A stretch of DNA of 6,406 bases, taken from the NCBI GenBank assembly GCA_001830645.1, contig MIBM01000208.1, positions 1,385 to 7,790 on the forward strand, given 5' to 3'. A program made the translations under genes and the position numbers. This document shows positions 5,203 through 6,406 of this stretch, piece by piece. The stretch comes from Spirochaetes bacterium RIFOXYC1_FULL_54_7 (GTDB lineage Bacteria; Spirochaetota; Spirochaetia; Treponematales; UBA12059). The notes under the pieces were generated by a model. The model had not been told where the DNA came from. It did not search any database and saw nothing but the letters and a program-made list of their open reading frames with translations. Every line of letters starts with the position of its first letter. Within the stretch, counting starts at the first letter, position 1.

Positions 5203-6406
5203 TGGAAAATCCCTCACCTTCCAATATCCCGACTCCAGGTGGAGGAAGAGGTGGCCAGGGACACCTTCGTCGTACAGATTTTGTATGGACCATCTACCTG
5301 CTTCTTGGACTGTTTTCGTTTGCCATCTCCATGATAGGGCCGATGGTCCCTTACCTTCGGGATGAGACGGGTATGAGCTATACCCTGGCCGGTCTTCACC
5401 AAAGCAGTTTTGCCCTGGGTATGATAGCAATGGGCCTGTTCGGTGGCCGTCTGGTGTCCCGGAACAGTATACAGAAGTCGTTATGGGGCGGCATGGTACT
5501 GATGGTTACCGGGCTAGGCGTGATGGTACTGGGTCGTGGTCCTTTCTTCAGCCTCGCGGGTGTGTTCATCATGAGCCTGGGCGGGACTTTGTCTCTCTCG
5601 GCTATCCAGACCTGCTTTGCCATTGAACCCCGTCCGGTTCGCAGGCAGTTCATAATGGAAGCCAATGTGGTGGCCAGCATCATGACCATGCTGGTTCCCT
5701 TGGTGTTGCTTGCCGGGAGCGCCACCATTCTGGGCTGGCGCATCGTCCTGCCGGTCATGGCGCTATGCCTGTTCGGAATTGCGTCTTTTGGTGTGACCGC
5801 AACAGGCAGGCGGCTACGGGTCCAGCATGATGACCTCCAGACAAATTCAGGGAAGCTGGGGCCGGCCTACTGGCGTATCTGGCTGGTCATGTTCCTGGGT
5901 GTATCGGTGGAATGGGCAATAGGTTTCTGGTGCATGACCTATCTTCTGGGACTTCCCGGTAATTCACGGGAAACAGCTGCGGTGGGCACCATGATTCTGG
6001 GCTTGTCATCCGTACTTGGGCGTTTTACAGCAAGCCGCATCAGCAACCGCATCAGTGAAAGACGCCTGCTGTACGCAGTTCTGGTCATTATTGCCTTGGG
6101 TTTTCCAGCCTACTGGTTACGTGCAGGAGTTGTCAGTGCCTTTGCAGGTCTTGCCCTGTGCGGCTTTGCGAGTGCCAATCTTTATCCGTTGGGCTTTTCC
6201 ATGGCTATTGGTGCTGCACCAAATAATCCAGCCAGAGCCAGCTCCATGGCTCCTGTTGCCTCGGGAACTGCAGTAGGACTGGCACCTCTGCTGCTTGGCC
6301 GCCTGGCAGACGCCACAGATATGCGTCTTGCTCTGCTATACGTACCTATTGGTATGGTAGCCATGCTGGCGGTATTGATTGCAGACAAAGCCATCGAGAC
6401 AAGCAG
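5202..6406 (+). CDS. MFS transporter, 3' truncated by window
   Basis: The frame from ATG 5202 stays open to the window end (401 codons seen). The A of the hom TGA is the A of this ATG, so translation is probably coupled; no strong ribosome site is visible. A 25-residue Gly/Pro-rich N-terminus precedes hydrophobic segments at about 29-50, 61-82, 92-110, 115-136, 150-171, 176-199, 224-250, 257-278, 288-307, 309-336, 346-367 and 373-395. Twelve membrane helices with a polar loop at about 202-222 between two halves is the major facilitator pattern. LFGGRLVSR (79-87) after helix 2 and LGRFTASRI (272-280) after helix 8 occupy the two motif-A loops, though poorly conserved. Only a short tail should be missing. 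The substrate is not recognisable. Its place in the operon allows, but does not prove, import or export of methionine, homoserine or a related compound. Confidence 0.85.
   Translation, partial: MENPSPSNIPTPGGGRGGQGHLRRTDFVWTIYLLLGLFSFAISMIGPMVPYLRDETGMSYTLAGLHQSSFALGMIAMGLFGGRLVSRNSIQKSLWGGMVLMVTGLGVMVLGRGPFFSLAGVFIMSLGGTLSLSAIQTCFAIEPRPVRRQFIMEANVVASIMTMLVPLVLLAGSATILGWRIVLPVMALCLFGIASFGVTATGRRLRVQHDDLQTNSGKLGPAYWRIWLVMFLGVSVEWAIGFWCMTYLLGLPGNSRETAAVGTMILGLSSVLGRFTASRISNRISERRLLYAVLVIIALGFPAYWLRAGVVSAFAGLALCGFASANLYPLGFSMAIGAAPNNPARASSMAPVASGTAVGLAPLLLGRLADATDMRLALLYVPIGMVAMLAVLIADKAIETS

Noticed and set aside
6035..6055. Direct repeat CCGCATCAG in the MFS gene
   Set aside because: Only nine bases, two copies, encoding a plausible cytoplasmic loop (RISNRISE); easily chance.

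Overview
This is bacterial chromosomal DNA of moderate GC content, with densely packed genes, clear Shine-Dalgarno sites and one TGATG stop/start overlap. The main content is a methionine-biosynthesis operon (metY-metA-hom plus a transporter gene) read to the right. The phylum cannot be fixed from the sequence alone. The long-form SIS protein and the ACT-less homoserine dehydrogenase recall Spirochaetota or Firmicutes relatives, but that is only an impression. No insertion sequence, CRISPR array, tRNA or rRNA was seen.

Layout. Bases 1-537 hold the 3' part of a SIS-domain phosphosugar isomerase gene (5' end outside the window). It converges on a leftward gene (563-1537) for a protein made of two GAF domains and no output domain. 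Bases 1538-1843 are a roughly 300-base divergent control region. It has a good leftward -10 box for the GAF gene and a poorly defined rightward promoter. It also holds a short ORF (1691-1780) with its own ribosome site and five Met codons in 29, and several RNA hairpins in front of metY. The operon follows: metY (1844-3133), metA (3151-4083), hom (4096-5202) and an MFS transporter (5202 to beyond the right edge). Intergenic gaps are 17 and 12 bases, then a 1-base overlap.

How the genes work together. Hom reduces aspartate semialdehyde to homoserine, MetA acylates homoserine, and MetY replaces the acyl group with sulfide to give homocysteine. MetA has Glu at position 111, the residue linked to acetyl-CoA use, which fits an O-acetylhomoserine sulfhydrylase next door. 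The transporter is probably co-expressed; its substrate is unknown.

The most interesting element is the leader of metY. A Met-rich short ORF is immediately followed by, and overlaps, a long hairpin whose 3' arm can pair alternatively downstream. This has the architecture of ribosome-mediated, methionine-sensing attenuation, although no U-rich intrinsic terminator is visible, so control would have to be translational or Rho-dependent. A second notable feature is an in-frame 3 x 21-base tandem repeat inside the nucleotide-binding domain of hom.
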